Assembly: GCF_050003625.1 (NCBI RefSeq)
Contig: NC_134400.1
Location: 58,408,066-58,472,065 of the forward strand
Source: Haematobia irritans
Taxonomy: Eukaryota > Arthropoda > Insecta > Diptera > Muscidae
Direction of reading: 5' to 3'
Length of the DNA: 64,000 bases
The translations under genes were made by a program, and so were the position numbers. The notes beneath the pieces were generated by a model. That model did no database searches, was not told the origin of the DNA, and saw nothing but the letters and a program-made list of their open reading frames with translations. The number at the start of each line of letters is the position of its first letter. Positions within the stretch are counted from its first letter, which is position 1. This document shows positions 36,210 to 48,570 of the stretch, in pieces.

Positions 36210-36317
36210 TTAATATAATTTTTGTTTTTATTTTTTAAATCAAATGAATTGTCGTGCATGAAATAAAAACAGGTATATACAGCAGTAAGTTCGACCTGGC
36301 TGAATCTTAAATACCCA

Positions 36318-38021
36318 CACCCTAAAAAAATCGCTTCTTTAACATATGTTCCAAACATATTTTGCAGGAAGCACATATATTATTGGATACTGCCGAAACA
36401 TTAATATGTTTGTTTTATGTGATCATATTATATGTTTGGAAGCATTTTGAGCCCAAAAAGATTATATGCTTGGAAGAATTTTTCCCAAAGACGATTGTGC
36501 TCATTGCCTAACATACTCGCAATTTTCACTTCCACGAAATATTTTAGTTCTTGGCACCTTTTTCTGTAATACAAATAATGTTGAAGAATTTATTCACTTT
36601 TATAAATTTTTTAAATTTTACCTTTCACCTGCACGGAGAATCGAACCGAGGACCATACAGTTTGTAATCTATCCACTGGACTACGTAGCTGTTATAGCCA
36701 CCAGTAGATAATTATCGTTATAAGTTACATTTATATAGCATAGTTTGCAGCGCCCACGAGCCCATGCAAACATAACATTATTTCACAGAAACATACATTT
36801 GTTTGCCACGTGGAGCAGTGGTTAGCATGTCTGCCTTGCATACAAAGGGTCGTGGGTTCGATCCCTGCTCCGACCGAACACTTTTTTTAATTTACACATT
36901 TATATTTATACTATATTAAATTTTTATAATGAAACTTCGAAATGTGGGTTATTAAAGATTTATAGTCAGCCAGGGAGCTACCGTGGTGCAATGGTTAGCA
37001 TGCCCGCCTTGCATACACAAGGTCGTGGGTTCGATTCCTGCTTCGACCGAACACCAAAATGTTTTTCAGCGGTGGATTATCCCACCTCAGTAATGCTGGT
37101 GGCATTTCTGAGGGGTTCAAAGCTTCTCTAAGTGGTTTCACTGCAATGTGGAACGCCGTTCGGACTCGGCTATAAAATGGAGGTCCCTTGTCATTGAGCT
37201 TAACATGGAATCGGACAGCACTCAGTGATAAGAGAGAAGTTCACCAATGTGGTACCACAATGGACTGAATTGTCTAAGTGAGCCTGATCGGGCTGCCACC
37301 TAACCTAACCTAACCTAGTCAGTAACAGTGCTTGATATAATCGAAATTGACTGATTTTTTGATAAAATATTATTTTTTTATTGCAAAAATAACAATTTTG
37401 TAACAAAAAACTGTTTTTGGTACAAAACTTTAAAATTTGGAAGGAATTCAAAAACTCTAACAAAAGAAGAACGTGGAGTCGAGTATAGACATACATAAAT
37501 AATTTTATAATATAAACATAAATTTATTTAGGCGTGAACAGTTTTTTACTAGCATTTAACACCATCGCTCTAAAATGCCTTTAGCTGCAAAACTCGAACT
37601 TAATGCCCGCTTTTATATGTTAAGGTGTCCGTCAACTCCTCGAGGACTACTTATTAATAAAGAGGTACTAGACTTTGTTTTTATATATTTTACTGTGTAA
37701 TGTTTCACTATTTCCTCCTTATTTCATTTTACTGTCCCAACTCTAAAAAGAGTATAGTGCCCTTTCGTTATTTTTATGAAGACCCTTGATTTCTTTTAAC
37801 GAACCAAAAAAAAATTGTGCCCATAATGCCAAAATGATAAACAAAACACATGTCCACACATACATAAAATGTCCCAATACATACATAAGATGTCCCAAAC
37901 ATTTAGTGTTAGTTTTGGGAACATTACATGTTTGCACTTAAATATATTGTGTTTTAAAATTGTGCCCGAAACACATTTTGTTTTTATCGGAACATATGAA
38001 AAACATATTTTTCTAACAGTG
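36318..38021 (-). mobile_element. Repeat R-A, copy with a SINE inside
   Basis: Flanked by CA (36316-36317, 38022-38023). Without the SINE it is about 1350 bp. Module I lies at 36806-36877 (plus) and module II at 36627-36690 (minus; part of the arm between the boxes is deleted). It carries the same aacatatgt words as the other copies. Confidence 0.75.
36970..37315 (+). mobile_element. tRNA-derived SINE, copy 2
   Basis: Target duplication tagtcag at 36963-36969 and 37316-37322. Same head (gagctaccgtggtgcaatgg, box B gggttcgattcctg), body and acctaacct tail as the copy at 13817-14169; about 346 bp and nearly identical to it. Confidence 0.85.
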
Positions 38022-39149
38022 CACCACTATGAATCAAATAAATATAATAGATTCCTTTGAAAACTCTTCGTCATACACAATTTCAGGGGGGTTTGATGAC
38101 AGATATTCTCCTGAGCAGATCAGTTCAACCAGTATGCTTCCCGAAGAACTAGATCAGAGTCTCAACCATTTTTGTTTGAGTTTTAGAGGAATCATGAACA
38201 TCTCGTGTAAGCGTGCAAGAAAATGATGAAATAACGCCTTGAGAGAAGAAGTAATCTGGAAATTTTACTTTCAGTTTTATGGTATTTTCACGATCGGTGC
38301 GCCTTCTATAATAATTCTATAATTGTGGTTCTGAAAAACCTACAGAATCTAGACCCCAAACCGGAGGGCGGGTTTATAGGGGGGGATGTATAACAAGTTG
38401 TACCGATACACAATATATTCGAAATATATATAGACAATATATTCTAGAAGCCTAAGAAGTGAAATCGGGAGATCGGTCTTTATGGGCTATACCAAAACAT
38501 GGGCCGATGCACATCAGTTGCTGAAAACCTATTTATGGTTCTAGATTTCAAACTTCAGGCAAATCGGTTTGAAAGTACGGTTTCTAGAAACCCAGGAAGT
38601 AAAAGAGGGAGATCGGTCTATATGGGACCTATACCAAAACATGGACCGATAGACACCATTTTTGCCTGCAAACAAAAACCTAAATCTGTGCCAAATTGCA
38701 GAACGATAGCGCCATTAGTGAGAGCTGTAGCATGACGGACAGAGACACATGGTTATATCGTCTTAGAATTTCCACCTTTATGTAGACGGAAATCGATATT
38801 TCGATGTGTTACAAACGGAATGACAAACTTATTATAACCCCATCACGATTCTATGGTGGTGGGTATAAAAAAAACAAATACGAACGTTAATCGTTCCGTG
38901 AGCAGTCAGTTAGGATATCATGAAGGGGTCAAATTGGCAAAACAAAAAGGATCAGATTCCTGCGAATACTAAAGAGTTTCCAATGGTGGTTTCATATATT
39001 GTGCCGTTTCTGTCTCGGCCATAAAAAGAATTCGCTTATCTTAGTTAGATTAGGTTAGGTTCACCTAACCTAACCTATGTATGGAGTAATAGAGGAACAA
39101 AAATGTATACATTTTTAAAATGAATAAGAAATAGACTGGAGTAACTTAC
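38022..39149. repeat. H-type repeat fragment and SINE 3' remnant
   Basis: 38455-38874 carries gatcggtctatatgggacct..ccaaaacatgg, gacggacagagac and a final ctatggtggtgggtataaaa, so it is a fourth, diverged H family (H4). 39040-39078 is a short taggttaggtt/acctaacct remnant like the SINE tail. The piece 38024-38450 has no recognised gene. 39149 downward is the intron following the last calcium-channel exon seen. Confidence 0.5.
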
Positions 39150-39806
39150 CCTATGCATGGGATCTGGTTCCATTGTCAATTCATCCAGAAGGCCCGAAAT
39201 TGTTCTCTTCAACGCAGGTGATATATCGTGCAGGGTTCTCAGACCAGCTTGAAGCGTTAAAGCGCTCTCATTTTGATCAACTTTACCTTCCTGTTCTTTG
39301 CGTTTCTTAAAACGTCGGAAGTAGTCCTGAATTAGATATGTGGCATAAAATTTACCAACGGTGACCTCATCGTCATTGCCGGGCGGTGGGACACACTGGT
39401 CAAGCAACTTGGGATTGGTACGTTTCCAAATTTGTTTGATAGTCGCACGCAACTCAGCATTTGCATCATCTATATTTCCTTCCGTTTTGATGCTTAAGGA
39501 GGTACGCACTACGGCGAACAGTGTTGCATTGAATAACACCGTTCCATCGGAATTCAAAGGCATATTCATGGAAACCAATCTTTTGCAGGCCATCCTGTGC
39601 GGACATAACTTGCCAAAACCCAGAGGTGGTGAGATTTTTCTTAAGAGAGTAACAACATCAAGATGTTTAATGCGTCCCTTTGCATCTGGATCATATTCAC
39701 TCCATAATCTAATGAACTCGTCCAAATGATGTGGTCCAAGAATAGACCAATCGCGTGTTAGGTAATCAAAGTTGTCCATAATAACAGCGACGAACAGATT
39801 GATGAT
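39150..39806 (-). CDS. Ca-alpha1D: L-type calcium channel alpha-1 subunit, exon for IVS6, EF-hand region and IQ motif
   Basis: 219 codons in phase 0. [20 protein letters not shown] completes IVS6 and enters the cytoplasmic C-terminus. [15 protein letters not shown] with [15 protein letters not shown] is the EF-hand-like domain. [18 protein letters not shown] and the following segment form the pre-IQ region. [20 protein letters not shown] is the IQ motif that binds calmodulin for calcium-dependent inactivation. The [11 protein letters not shown] form of the EF-hand region and the IQ segment are typical of Cav1 channels; Cav2 (cacophony type) differs strongly here, which decides the subfamily. 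Acceptor ends at 39807 (tttag). The donor is gtaagt from 39149, after the residues EPDPMHR. The remaining C-terminal exons were not found and probably lie below base 1. Confidence 0.95.
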
Positions 39807-39867
39807 CTAAAATGTAAGACTCATGTTAGAGAACCAACTTTAAGCACCCCGTTCAGGTGATACATAC

Positions 39868-40113
39868 AAGAAAACTGCATAGGACATAGAAGGATATGAA
39901 GTATGGGAAGGCTATACTGGAACCACAATTTCCTGTGGCATCCGATTCAGGATCACACTTAACCTCATCTCTTGGCGAACAATCCATCATAATTTCCTGC
40001 CAGGCTTCACCAGTGGCCGAGCGAAATAGAACCAAAACAGCTTGAGGGAACGTTTGGAAATTATTATTGCGATTGATAGCTGTTCCCTCATCCAACATGA
40101 TTTTGCCGAAGAC
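39868..40113 (-). CDS. Ca-alpha1D: L-type calcium channel alpha-1 subunit, exon for repeat IV pore
   Basis: Eighty-two codons in phase 0. [17 protein letters not shown] leads to the pore helix [18 protein letters not shown], whose TGEAW glutamate is the repeat IV member of the EEEE selectivity ring. The extracellular turret contains three cysteines, and the start of IVS6 follows ([12 protein letters not shown]). Acceptor ttttcag ends at 40114 and donor gtatgt starts at 39867. Both neighbouring introns are 61 nt. The turret sequence [15 protein letters not shown] resembles the dipteran Ca-alpha1D turret more than vertebrate Cav1 (from memory of the family, not from an alignment). Confidence 0.95.
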
Positions 40114-40153
40114 CTGAAAAAATATACTCTGGAATTAATTCCTCTCTACATTA

Positions 40154-40387
<234 letters not shown>

Positions 40388-41079
40388 TTAGAATCCTCGA
40401 ACATAGGTGCGTATAGCGATCAAAATGTCGTCCGGTATAAGTCGTCTTCAAACATAAAATTGCGGAAGTAAAAGAAACAAATTTGTAGGATTATAATTAT
40501 AAACAAATTGGTTACATATTTTGAACCGTTCTCCTGAAATATACGTCTTATTGCATAACCTCCCCCACGTTCCCATTAAATTTCAAGTAAATCGACGAGG
40601 TTTAAATTTGTCACTACCCCTTTCCACGACCAGATACCCGTCTAAAAAAATGGTGGATCTAATTGGATATGATCAGATCTCAAAATTGGCTACTTTGGAT
40701 CTACCAAGATATGATGAGATATAATCAGATGTAACTAGATATAATCCCATATATGATAAGATCTGTCTAAATATAGGACTATATATAATTATATGTAGGC
40801 AAAAATTGAGATCTGATCAGATCTAATTCTATAGCAGTTAAATATAATCATATCGTACCAATTTTCGGATCTGCTCAGATCTAATTAGTTCTCTCGATTT
40901 TTACTCGGACACTCTTGTGTGAGTGTCCTGCAGTTTGTGTAAGGTGTAAGCGAATTTTGGGGGCATATAGCTTTAGATTACTGGCGGACCTAGAAAACGT
41001 TGGTTCAACAGAAGAAAATAATCGAGAAGGTTCAACGGTTAAAACTAGCAGCACCCATATGTAATAGGTACTTTTAGTT

Positions 41080-41155
41080 AATGTGGTATCACAATAGACT
41101 GGATAGTCTAAGTGAGCCTGAAAGTTAATCGGGCTGCCACTTTAACCTAACCAAC
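41080..41155 (+). repeat. SINE 3' end fragment
   Basis: Matches the last part of the SINE (gtggtatcacaatagactgg, gtctaagtgagcctg, cgggctgccac, tttaacctaacc). A strongly 5'-truncated copy in the calcium-channel intron. Confidence 0.65.
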
Positions 41156-41466
41156 CACCCTCAACATTCCCCGAACATTTCGGGGAACATTTTTTTAAGT
41201 TTCAAACTGTGAGGAAAGGAGGATGTTCCATACCAGTCAAACTATCAACAAAATCGGTACCCCATAATAATTTCAAAACTTCCCCCCACTTCCTCTGTAA
41301 ATTTCAAGTACATTGGGGAGATCGATTTTTTTCACTGTATTTAAAAAAAGTCGGGCAAAGCGGACCACGTTTCGAAAAAATTAGTCAAAATATCAAGTAA
41401 ATCGTCTCCGCCGTTTCCGAGCTTACCAGGAACATACAAATAAATACAAAAAAAAACATAAATGGA

Positions 41467-41656
41467 ATTTCAAAGCTTCTCTGAGTAGTTTCACTGCAAT
41501 GTGGAACGGCTATAAAAAGAAGGTCCTTGTCATTGAGCTTAATATAGAATCGGGCAGCACTCAGAGACAAGAGAGAAGTTCACCACTGTGGCATCACAAT
41601 GGACTTAATAGTCTAAGTGAGCCTGAATATCGGGCTGCCACTATACCTAACCTAAC
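41467..41656 (+). repeat. SINE 3' half
   Basis: Starts at tttcaaagcttctctgag and runs through ggctataaaaagaaggtcc to acctaacctaacc. The tRNA-like head is missing. Confidence 0.75.
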
Positions 41657-43531
41657 CTTCATATGTTTTGGTGTAAAAATTATACAAATATATAATTTTA
41701 GTACATTATTTATATACTTTTAGTACATTATTTCCAAGTGCAAACATATAATGTTTATATAATAGTATAACATGCAAACACGCATTAGGTTGGAAATTTC
41801 CTATAAACATATATATACGCAGCAAAAATTCTCATTACTCGGTAAGCTTGTAGGTAAGCCCATTTAAAACTGAATAACCACTTATTAATTGGCATCGCTC
41901 CGAAATTACATTTACACACGCATGTCCTCGGAGGAAAGTACTTCTCCCCAGGCATACCTTCGGCCACGAAGGTGCTTTTAAAGCATATAATCACCTAATA
42001 TCTAATCACTTATTCGTAGATATACCAAATATTGCATCGATTACAATGGATCAAAATATGGCGGGTAATGCTGTAATATGAACACTATTTGAATAGAAAC
42101 GAATATTGCCGAAATAAACAAAAATGTAACAAGTCATCTAAATAAGATTACATGCAAATTAATTTCAACTTAAAATATAAATAAAAGTGGGTTGTTTAAG
42201 GGAGTTTGAATCGTGTTATACGTTATAATAAACCTAATAGACCACATTAGGTTCGAAATCTACTAAAGGTGGATTTTAACATAACTCCCTTTTTGATAAG
42301 GCAAATGGCAGTTGAAATCTAGTTAAAGTCGATTTTTAAAGTGTAATGGGAATGAGGTATAATAAAGCATTTTGAGTTTTTTAAGTAAATGCTCAATTAT
42401 TTCAATACTTATACCTAATGATACCATCATTTATTCTATTTTATTAAGTCACAGCCAAATGCATTACATGTTGAGAATGACAATTCGAAAATTACCAAGA
42501 AGTATTTATTATTGTCATTACAAATTAGTCATTATAAATCATCGCAATGTAATGCAATGTGTAATGACAGTTTTATCCTCTTAATTCAAATTGTAATGAG
42601 ATGTGGTTACCTAGTTTTCGCTGGGTATGTTTAGAAACGCCAGAGAGAGGAAAAATATAGGTGGCGACGGAGATAAATAACGAAAGTATACACACAAAAA
42701 AATAAAATATGAATTTGTACATAAATTTGTACATTTGTGAAAATGTATAGACTCTTTCATAAAATAGATGTACGTAATTTTTCTTCGTAAATACTTGTTA
42801 TTATACTAAGAAATGTTTAATAATGCGCAAAAATTCTTTCGTAAAATTAATGAAACCTTACATAATATATCCAAATATATTGGTTTTCTCTTAGCATGAG
42901 AGAGCCACAACATAGAGTTTCTCTCATATGTATACATATATAGTATATAATACATATATAGCATATAATACAAGGCAAAAAAACAAGAAAAAAAAACCAA
43001 ACATAATGCTTTTGAAGACAACACATGGCTGTGCTGTGTTTGGCATTTTCAGTTCAGTTTGAGTCGCCGTCGATTCGAAGATTATTTATTGCTGAAAAAG
43101 GTTGACGAAATAAAACAATTGTATTAATTAACTGGAAGCGTTGGTGCTCATATTGACAAGTAAAATGTTCTTTACTTGCAGGACTTTAATGATGTTTTTT
43201 TTTTTTTTTATAAATGGGTTCATACATTATGTAGGCATTAAGAATTAGGGAAAAAATCGAAAAGAAAAGTTTAATCATGACGTTTTTAGTATATATAATG
43301 TTTTCAATGTCGAAAATTATACTTCATTCACAATATTAAACATTTCATTAATATTATGTATACATTCATAGTCAATGAAAACCTGTATTTTTTAATTTAT
43401 GAACTTTTTTCATACAATTTATAAATTCCGTGTTTGGAAAATTTATGGGAACACTATTCATAAAATAATTGAATTATTTTTTTGTGTGTAGATATATAGT
43501 AAATATTTGGGGTGTAATATTCAAATAAATA

Positions 43532-44829
43532 AAGGGTGATACGGTCAAAATTTGGTCAAGGGAAAACGCGTGTAAATCGGTGAAATCGTTTATTTAAAAA
43601 ATCAAATTAAATTTCTTTTTCAAGTTCAATTAGTGTAAAATTCAGGAAAAATATTCAGTTAGGCTTTCGCTTTTCCAAATCCGAATTGCCGGGCCTCACG
43701 CTTGACACCTGCCATCAGATTTTGTACAGCCACCTTGTCCACCTTCTTCGCCGCAGAAAGCCAGTTTGCCTTGAACTGCTGCTCGTCCTTAGCAGTTTTT
43801 TGGTCTTCTTTAGGTTCCGCTTGACAATAGCCCAGTATTTCTCAATTGGGCGGAGCTCTGGCGTGTTGGGAGGGTTCTTGTCCTTGGGAACCACCTGCAC
43901 GTTGTTGGCGGCGTACCACTCCATGGCCTTTTTACCGTAATGGCAAGATGCCAAATCCGGCCAAAACAGTACCGAACAACCTATTTCTTCAGGAAAGGCA
44001 GCAGACGTTTATTCAAACACTCTTTCACGTAAATTTCTTGGTTGACAGTCCCGGAAGCTATGAAAATGCTGATTTTCAAGCCACAGGTACAGATGGCTTG
44101 CCAAACCAGATATTTCTTTGCGAACTTTGACAGTTTTATGTGCTTGAAAATATCTGCGACCTTTCCCCTTCCTTTTGCCGTATAAAACTCCTGTCCCGGA
44201 AGCTGCTTGTAGTCGGCTTTGACGTAGGTTTCGTCGTCCATTACCACGCAGTCAAACTTCGTCAGCATCGTCGTGTACAGCCTCCGGGATCGAGCTTTGG
44301 CCGTCGTATTTTGTTTATCATCGCGATTTGGAGTCACTACCTTCTTGTAAGTCGATAGTCCGGCTCGTTTTTTGGCTCGATGCACGGTTGTAGACGATAC
44401 ACCCAGCTTATTTGCGGCATCTCGGAGAGAGAGATTAGGGTTTCGCTTGAAACTACCGGCAACTCTCTTTGTCGTCTCAGCGGCTTCCGGTTTTCGATTT
44501 CCCCCCGATCCAGACTTCCTGGCTGTCGACAAACGTTCCCCAAACGCTTTAGTTACATTTGTAACGGTTGATTTGGCAACTTTTAGCGATTTTGCCAGCT
44601 TTGCGGGCGAGTAGCTCGGATTTTCGCGATGCGCGAGCAAAATTTTGATACGTTGCTTTTCTTGCTTGGACGGCATTTTGACAACTGAAGAGTTAATTCC
44701 AAAATCAAAATAGGAGCAACATTCTACACACTCACACCTTCAAAATGAGGGGTGCTCAGGTTTTTTAAATGCAAAATTGAAAGAAACACGTCAAGTTTAT
44801 ATTGACCAAATTTTGACCGTATCACCCTT
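43532..44829 (-). mobile_element. ITmD37E-type Tc1/mariner element
   Basis: TA flanks both ends (43530-43531 and 44830-44831). Terminal inverted repeats of at least 28 bp are identical at the two ends, starting aagggtgatacggtcaaaat. 1298 bp, the usual size of autonomous members. It lies in the large calcium-channel intron, with the transposase on the same strand as the channel gene. The ITmD37E group was described from mosquitoes; the assignment rests on catalytic spacing. Confidence 0.85.
43659..44676 (-). pseudogene. ITmD37E-like transposase, broken by frameshifts
   Basis: Begins MPSKQEKQRIKILLAHRENP at 44676. Two helix-turn-helix blocks follow (AKLAKSLKVAKSTVTNVTKA, LRDAANKLGVSSTTVHRAKK). 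The first catalytic Asp is in VVMDDETYVKADY. The frame stops at 43981 (LLPFLKK stop). The rest is readable in another frame with DLASCHYGKKAMEWYAANN (second Asp) and PNTPELRPIEKYWAIVKRNL (Glu 37 residues downstream, DD37E). A second frameshift near 43795 precedes the true C-terminus, which ends in FGFGKAKA with a TAA at 43659-43661. The two indels make it inactive as read, while its terminal repeats look intact, so it could be moved in trans. Confidence 0.85.
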
Positions 44830-45118
44830 TAATAAACATATGTTTTTATTTGTATTCCAACACAATTATATTTAAGGCACTTTGCTGCAAGCAAACAAAT
44901 GTTTAGAAACTGGAACTAACTCTTTGGGCCCTTAAAAATATATACTTAGGGTGAAACATAACATGTTTTCACAGTACAAACAATTTGTGTTTGAAAAAAT
45001 TCCGAACACATATATGTTTCAATCAGAATATGTTTGGGAGTATATATTACAGAGACGATCTTTTTGAGGGTGCACTCGTATAGATTTTGCGAGAAATTCG
45101 ACTTTAGTATAATGTGTA

Positions 45119-46294
45119 ACAGGTTGGCTGATAAGTCCCCGGTCTAACAAAGGAAAACACATTTTTTTTTGTCAAAATTCGTTTTTATTATTCAACATAG
45201 TTCCCTTCAAGAGCGATACAGCGATTATAACGACTTTCCAATTTTTTGATACCATTTTGGTAGTACTCCTTCGGTTTTGCCTCAAAATAGGCCTCAGTTT
45301 CGGCGATCACCTCTTCATTGCAGCCAAATTTTTTCCCTGCGAACATCCTTTTGAGGTCTGAGAACAAGAAAAAGTCGCTGGGGACCAGATCGGGAGAATA
45401 CGGTGGGTGGGGAAGCAATTCGAAGCCCAATTCATGAATTTTTGCAATCGTTCTCAATGACTTGTGGCACGGTGCGTTGTCTTGGTGGAACAACACTTTT
45501 TTCTTCTTCATATGGGGCCGTTTTGTCGCGATTTCGACCTTCAAACCCTCCAATAACGCCATATAATAGTCATTGTTGATGGTTTTTCCCTTGTCAAGAT
45601 AATCGATAAAAATTATTCCATGCGCATCCCAAAAACCAGAGGCCATTACTTTGCCAGCAGACTTGTGAGTCTTTCCACGCTTCGGAGACGGTTCACCGGT
45701 CGCTGTCCACTCAGCCGACTGTCGATTGAACTCAGGAGTGTAGTGATGGAGCCATGTTTCATCCATTATCACATATCGACGGAAAAACTCGAGTGTATTA
45801 CGAGTTAACAGCTGCAAACACCGCTCAGAATCATCAGTCTCTGCTATCTCGATCAACTTCATTTTACGGTCATTCAAAATCATTTTGTGGATTTTTTTGA
45901 TGTTTTCGTCGGTAACCACCTCTTTCGTCCACTGTGTTCACCGTTCTCCGTGCTCATTTCACCACGCTTGAATTTTGCATACCAATCAATTATTGTTGAT
46001 TTCCCCTGGGGGCAGAGTCCGGAAACTCATTATCAAGCCAAGTTTTTGCTTCCACCGTATTTTTCCCCTTCAGAAAACAGTATTTTATCAAAACCTGAAA
46101 TTCCATTTTTTCCATTTTTTTCACAATAACAAAAGCTGCTTCACAAAAGACGCTCTATCTCACAAACTAATTGACTTATAGACGTCAAATGTTGACACGA
46201 ATCATTTGAAGGTTGGTACTATATAAAAATAATATGCATTTAATACTAGCGACTCCATTTATGTGTCAGACCGGGGACTTATCAGCCAACCTGT
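45119..46294 (-). mobile_element. Himar1-like mariner with an internal deletion
   Basis: Both terminal repeats are present (acaggttggctgataagtcc at 45119, and its inverse ending at 46294) and TA flanks both ends (45117-45118, 46295-46296). 1176 bp against about 1287 for Himar1. It lies in the calcium-channel intron. Intact ends mean it could be mobilised by active irritans-type transposase elsewhere in the genome. Confidence 0.9.
45188..46115 (-). pseudogene. Mariner transposase, in-frame deletion plus frameshifts
   Basis: Start ATGGAAAAAATGG at 46115. A frameshift from an extra C near the SAPGKS motif (about 46010) and a 4-base loss near 45928 break the first third. From 45919 to the stop the frame is open for 243 codons. 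In that part about 40 residues of the second helix-turn-helix are deleted in frame: IEIAET is followed directly by DDSERCLQLL. All three catalytic Asp remain (MDETWLHHY, HQDNAPCHKS, YSPDLVPSDFF). It is not functional as read. Confidence 0.9.
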
Positions 46295-46361
46295 TACCTC
46301 GTTGGTATTTATATCGTTAGAATAAGGAAAGAATAGTTAAAATCTACGATAGTTTCTCTCA

Positions 46362-48570
46362 CTGAGGAAAATTTAAATGGTAATCTGAAGAAAATATTGT
46401 CGTAAGGCCAAAGATTTCTGGTCGTTAAAATGCGAGTGCGATGTTTGCTAAGCACAGAAGACAAATATACCTGATATGAAGATTTTTTTCTTGAAATCGA
46501 TAAACTTGTTAGTGAAGTCGTTTTGTTTTTATAGTTAAGTGATTCGACTTAAAAAAGTTTCTATTTACATGAAAGAAAAGTTTGTTGGACTAAGGCCAAC
46601 TTTCAAAATTCTTCAAAATTAATAAAGCCGAAATTAGTTGACTTTTTGGACTACAAAGGTAAAATTGGTTTAAAAATGATTTATTTTAACCCTTTCGACG
46701 TTAAAATTGCCTATGGGCAACTTTTTGTATTTTGAGACTAACTGTCAGCGTTGTTTTTTGTTTGTTTATAAAACTGTAACGGTATCGAAAGTGTTCTCTT
46801 TAAGTTGAATTAAAAAACAGCTAATTTGGTTGTCATTTAGCAAGTTTATTCTCATTAATACGCACGCGGCCCAAGAAAAAATATTTGCGAATTTGGAAAA
46901 CGGTTTTTATATATGAGATTTTTTCAAAAATTACATCAAAAGTATTGAACGTTTTTATTAAATCTGTTGTAGAACATATCAAATAAAATATTTGTGGAAG
47001 TCACATCTTAGAATTGCATAAAAACAACAAGTGAGAAATTTTTAAAATTAAAAAGTTGCCAGTGGGCAACTTTGGGCAAATGGTTAGTAAAATTACATAT
47101 TTTTGTACATGGGACGCAGAGAAACAATGATATTAAACAAATTTTGACTGGGATGTCCCAGTGACGAAGAATGAGGCAATAATGTGGAAGATATATCTAC
47201 AGTGCTGGGGAGGAATTTGAAAGGAATCGTAAAAAGGGAAGAAGCCATAGATATCAGCCTTCTTGGCAACTTACTGGTGGATTAGCACGAATATTGGCGC
47301 TTTACATACTTTGGTTTTTTTAGACCGCCAGTTAAACTGGCAGAACAAAAAGAAAACAAAACATGTTCGTGAATCACGCATGATTCACGCGAAGCCGTGA
47401 ACGGGACTAAACAAAAAATTGTCGTGTGTGAGGAAAAATCAAATTGTGTTCGTGATTTGCGTGAGTAAAATTTCTCCAAAATCACGCTCACGATTAAAAT
47501 TCACGTTCACGATCCAATTCATGCTCACGATAAAATTGTCGTTCAAGATAAAATTCACATTCATGTTAAGACAGAGACAAAAAAAAACACCCTCACGAAC
47601 AAATTCACGTTCACGATTCAAGCTCACCGATTTTAATCACCCTCACGGATTTTATCACGCTTAAGATTTCAATAGCGTCCGTTGTTTGATTGTGAAACAT
47701 ATTTGAATTTTGCTGATGGTTCCGTCGTGAGTTATGAATGTTTCTTACTAATCAGTAACTACAGCGAGTCATGAGATTTGTCGTGAATCAAGCCAACTGT
47801 CGTGTTCCGAAAATTTTCCTGAGTCACGAGATTTGTTGTGAGTTACGAAAATTGTAGTGAATCATGCAGGAACGTGAGGCAAAAACTTTGTTCGTGCGTA
47901 AGTGTGTGCGAGTATAACTTTTCATTTCGTGAATTTGCGTGAACGTGAATTCCTACTCACATGGCGTGCGTCAGTACAAATATTTCTTCGTGAATGCGCG
48001 TGAGCGTAAATGAAATTTCACTCACGCGCACATCCAAGTATATATTTACTATAATTATAACAAAATATGTAAAAAAAAAAAACAAAATCCAATAAAACGT
48101 AATACGTCCATAATTACAAAACAAACCATTTTAGAGCCACAATTGCCCAAAGTTGCCCACAGGTAACATTTTCTACCGCCCAAACGAATGGGGGTGGCGA
48201 CCCAAAATTTTGGCTGGACGGTTCTTAAATAACTTTCACATGATTAAGGGTATACAATTTTTTAGCGATATCTATAAAAATTCGGGGTCGAAAGGGTTAA
48301 AGACGTTTTTACTGAAGCATAGTATATTTAACCTCTACTTTAAGTCGAGTTTGGATTTGGAAATATATGTTGTAAGAGTTAAAGAACTATTTTTCATATC
48401 CTGTGAAAAAATCGAATAAGTTGTAATTTGACAAATATTCAAGTATTCAAAACTCAAATTTAAAAAAGAATCGTGTTTTCAATAAACCCTTGCTTTATAT
48501 TCGTTTCTTCGGCTCGGAATCAATAACAAAATCATTGGTATAAAGATAAAATCTTTAGAACTGGAAAAGT
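46362..48570. repeat. Diverged R-B copy split by a TTAA element
   Basis: Left part about 46362-46689 (gaagaaaatattgtcgtaag, ccaaagatttctgg), right part about 48297-48570 (ttaagtcgagtttggatttg, ggctcggaatcaataacaaa). Together they follow the order seen in the R-B copy at 63294-63833. Confidence 0.55.
46690..48296. mobile_element. 1.6 kb TTAA-flanked element with TCACG-rich interior
   Basis: TTAA at 46686-46689 and 48297-48300. Inverted ends ccctttcgac. Subterminally both sides contain gttgcccac/gtgggcaac-like words (46725 and 48150). The central 47330-48020 is dense in cgtga/tcacg words on both strands, in which direct and inverted versions alternate. CCC ends and the TTAA duplication point to a nonautonomous piggyBac-like element. 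No transposase was found. Confidence 0.65.
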
